Shown in pieces: positions 62,714 to 64,000 of a stretch of DNA of 64,000 nucleotides. Position 1 is the first letter of the stretch. Each line of letters starts with the position of its first letter. The translations under genes and the position numbers were made by a program. The notes below the pieces were generated by a model. The model was not told where the DNA came from. It was given only the letters and a program-made list of their open reading frames with translations, and did no database searches. The stretch spans positions 744,001 to 808,000 of the forward strand of contig NC_037321.1 of NCBI RefSeq assembly GCF_000143535.2, read 5' to 3'. This stretch comes from Botrytis cinerea B05.10. Lineage: Eukaryota; Ascomycota; Leotiomycetes; Helotiales; Sclerotiniaceae.

Positions 62714-64000
62714 TCACAACTCACCCACCCACGTCGATTCACCATCATACGCATTTATCACCTGCCTCCTGGGCACCATGCCAAAAGTCTCCGGCTCCTG
62801 CAGAGGGCCAGACCTCATTATCGAATTCCAATCCGGGGTAATAGGCATACTTGAAACCACATCATTCCAACTCGCAAATTCGCCTTCCTTAGTTCCATCG
62901 TGACCCGAAACACTAGCGAGCAAATCGCTCCGGAAGTCGTTTTTGGCTTTCTTGGAATCCAGTGATAATACGTAATATGGCGCTTTGTGTTTGTTAAGCT
63001 TTGCGAGATACGCTTTCGCGTCTGCGACGCCGTGGACGTTCGTAAACCATTCGGTAATAGTCATTCCCATTGAAGCGGCGGCTGTGCCGGCCGACTCGAG
63101 GGTTTCCTTATCTATCTTGCTGTTGGATGCCTTGTGAACCCAAGTGTTGAAGTCCGTGGGGTCAAAGTGAGGAATCGATGTTTTTTGGATAAGATCATGG
63201 AGAGCGAGACGGTTGGATTGGGCCCAGCTCAACAAGGAAAGTTGTTTCGCCATGTGAAGTTGCTGTTCTTCCAGCTCCTTTTCTCCCTTTTTCGACGCCG
63301 CTTCGGCCTTTACAATATCGCCAGGCTGGAGTCCGTCTTTCACAGCTACAGCGTGTTGTTTATCTTTTTTAACTTGTTTCTCTTTTATCTTGTACTTCTC
63401 GGCCAATTTCAAATAGAGTTTCAAATCCCGTGAATCTTTCTCTTCCTGCGCTTTGATTTTTAATTTTCTCTCTTGCTCTTTTCGATCTGCATCCGTCATT
63501 GGTGTAAATCCAAGTGCACCTCGTCTCCGCTTTTCCGCGATACGTTTCCGTTTCAATCTTTCAGATGCATTCTGGTTATTCAGGGCTGATGTTTCCTGGA
63601 CTTCTTCATCTAAACGATGTTCCTCCCTATGTCTCACTATTGCTTCCAGAGCCCACCTGTTCTCAGGCAATGTCAAGATTCTTGAAGGAGCAAGACCCGC
63701 GATGGGGTCTTTGATGGGCGGAATTGGGATTTCGTGCGTATCCTTCCTCTGTTCATTGAATACCACTCTCAGACGCTCCAATTCCCGAACTCTTTGTAGA
63801 GCTTCTCTTGCTTGTGTCTCAGCTTCGGCGAGAGATGCTGGCTGCCACAGATCAAGTTTCGTTGGCTGCGACCCAGGTGCAGGCCCTTGAATTTCTTCGA
63901 CTCCCTTATTTATCTCATCGATCAATTCCTGCACACCCATTTCAACCCTCTCTTCTTCTTGCTTTTCAATTTCCTCCATCCTCTGTTTTTCTCTTGCTTC
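62714..64000 (-). CDS. Charged alpha-helical protein, C-terminal 428 residues only
   Basis: The frame is open to the right edge, so the start lies outside. No family recognised. The visible part has highly charged helical or coiled-coil stretches (EEIEKQEEERVEMG, REALQRVRELERLRVVFNE, RKRIAEKRRRGALGF), a Lys-rich central segment (LKLAEKYKIKEKQVKKDK), and a more globular C-terminal ~200 residues (LSLLSWAQSNRLALHDLI, GMTITEWFTNVHGVADAKAYLAKLN) ending in ESTWVGEL. No intron is seen within it. Confidence 0.8.
   Translation of the reverse strand, partial: EAREKQRMEEIEKQEEERVEMGVQELIDEINKGVEEIQGPAPGSQPTKLDLWQPASLAEAETQAREALQRVRELERLRVVFNEQRKDTHEIPIPPIKDPIAGLAPSRILTLPENRWALEAIVRHREEHRLDEEVQETSALNNQNASERLKRKRIAEKRRRGALGFTPMTDADRKEQERKLKIKAQEEKDSRDLKLYLKLAEKYKIKEKQVKKDKQHAVAVKDGLQPGDIVKAEAASKKGEKELEEQQLHMAKQLSLLSWAQSNRLALHDLIQKTSIPHFDPTDFNTWVHKASNSKIDKETLESAGTAAASMGMTITEWFTNVHGVADAKAYLAKLNKHKAPYYVLSLDSKKAKNDFRSDLLASVSGHDGTKEGEFASWNDVVSSMPITPDWNSIMRSGPLQEPETFGMVPRRQVINAYDGESTWVGEL

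Overview
The window is nuclear DNA of a filamentous ascomycete. Genes carry short introns (mostly 46-62 bp, GT-AG with recognisable branch sites), and the gene families are typically fungal: HET, Zn2Cys6 regulator, BTB/POZ, fungal carboxylesterase and tannase, CSC1/OSCA, Ppg1. The AT-rich intergenic DNA, very short introns and these families would fit a leotiomycete such as Botrytis, Sclerotinia or relatives. That placement is inference; no rRNA or marker gene is present.

Layout. 1-5771: no convincing gene; its first ~1.85 kb is strongly C-poor on the + strand and looks like the pyrimidine-rich leader of a minus-strand gene lying off the left edge. 5772-7579: secreted tannase/feruloyl esterase. 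7.6-19.8 kb: gene-poor AT-rich DNA with a diverged dispersed repeat (14.1-15.8 kb), a broken charged ORF (17.0-17.5 kb) and a broken BTB gene (17.8-18.8 kb), followed by an intact BTB paralogue (19816-21016). 21.0-24.8 kb: no gene seen. 24840-27292: Zn2Cys6 transcription factor. 28967-30770 (-) and 31250-32578 (+): a divergent pair, the NEDD8 E1 regulatory subunit (ULA1/APP-BP1) and ribose-5-phosphate isomerase. 32964-35453 (-): HET-domain protein. 36035-38373 (-): 11-exon type-B carboxylesterase with one apparent GC-AG intron. 39342-40833 (+): HEI10/CCNB1IP1-like meiotic RING protein, followed by a coiled-coil protein (41361-43052). 44.9-47.0 kb: decayed gene with beta-propeller-like repeats in shifting frames. 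47792-49765 (-): large coiled-coil protein without introns. 49.8-53.2 kb: intergenic, microsatellite-rich, with a GC-rich hairpin island. 53246-56057 (+): CSC1/OSCA-type channel. 57213-58270 (-): DNAJC8/Spf31-type J-protein. 58976-60447 (-): PP2A-like phosphatase, probably Ppg1, with an inserted segment of about 99 residues. 61303-61764 (+): small membrane-anchored protein. 62714-64000 (-): 3' part of a charged protein running off the right edge.

There is no gene cluster with one pathway logic. The right half (28-64 kb) is mostly housekeeping (neddylation, pentose phosphate, splicing-linked chaperone, phosphatase, ion channel, meiosis), with accessory genes (HET, esterase, decayed propeller gene) between. 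The left half is accessory, with decayed and duplicated genes. Exon joins below were worked out by hand from splice sites and frame and each total is a multiple of three; transcript data were not available.
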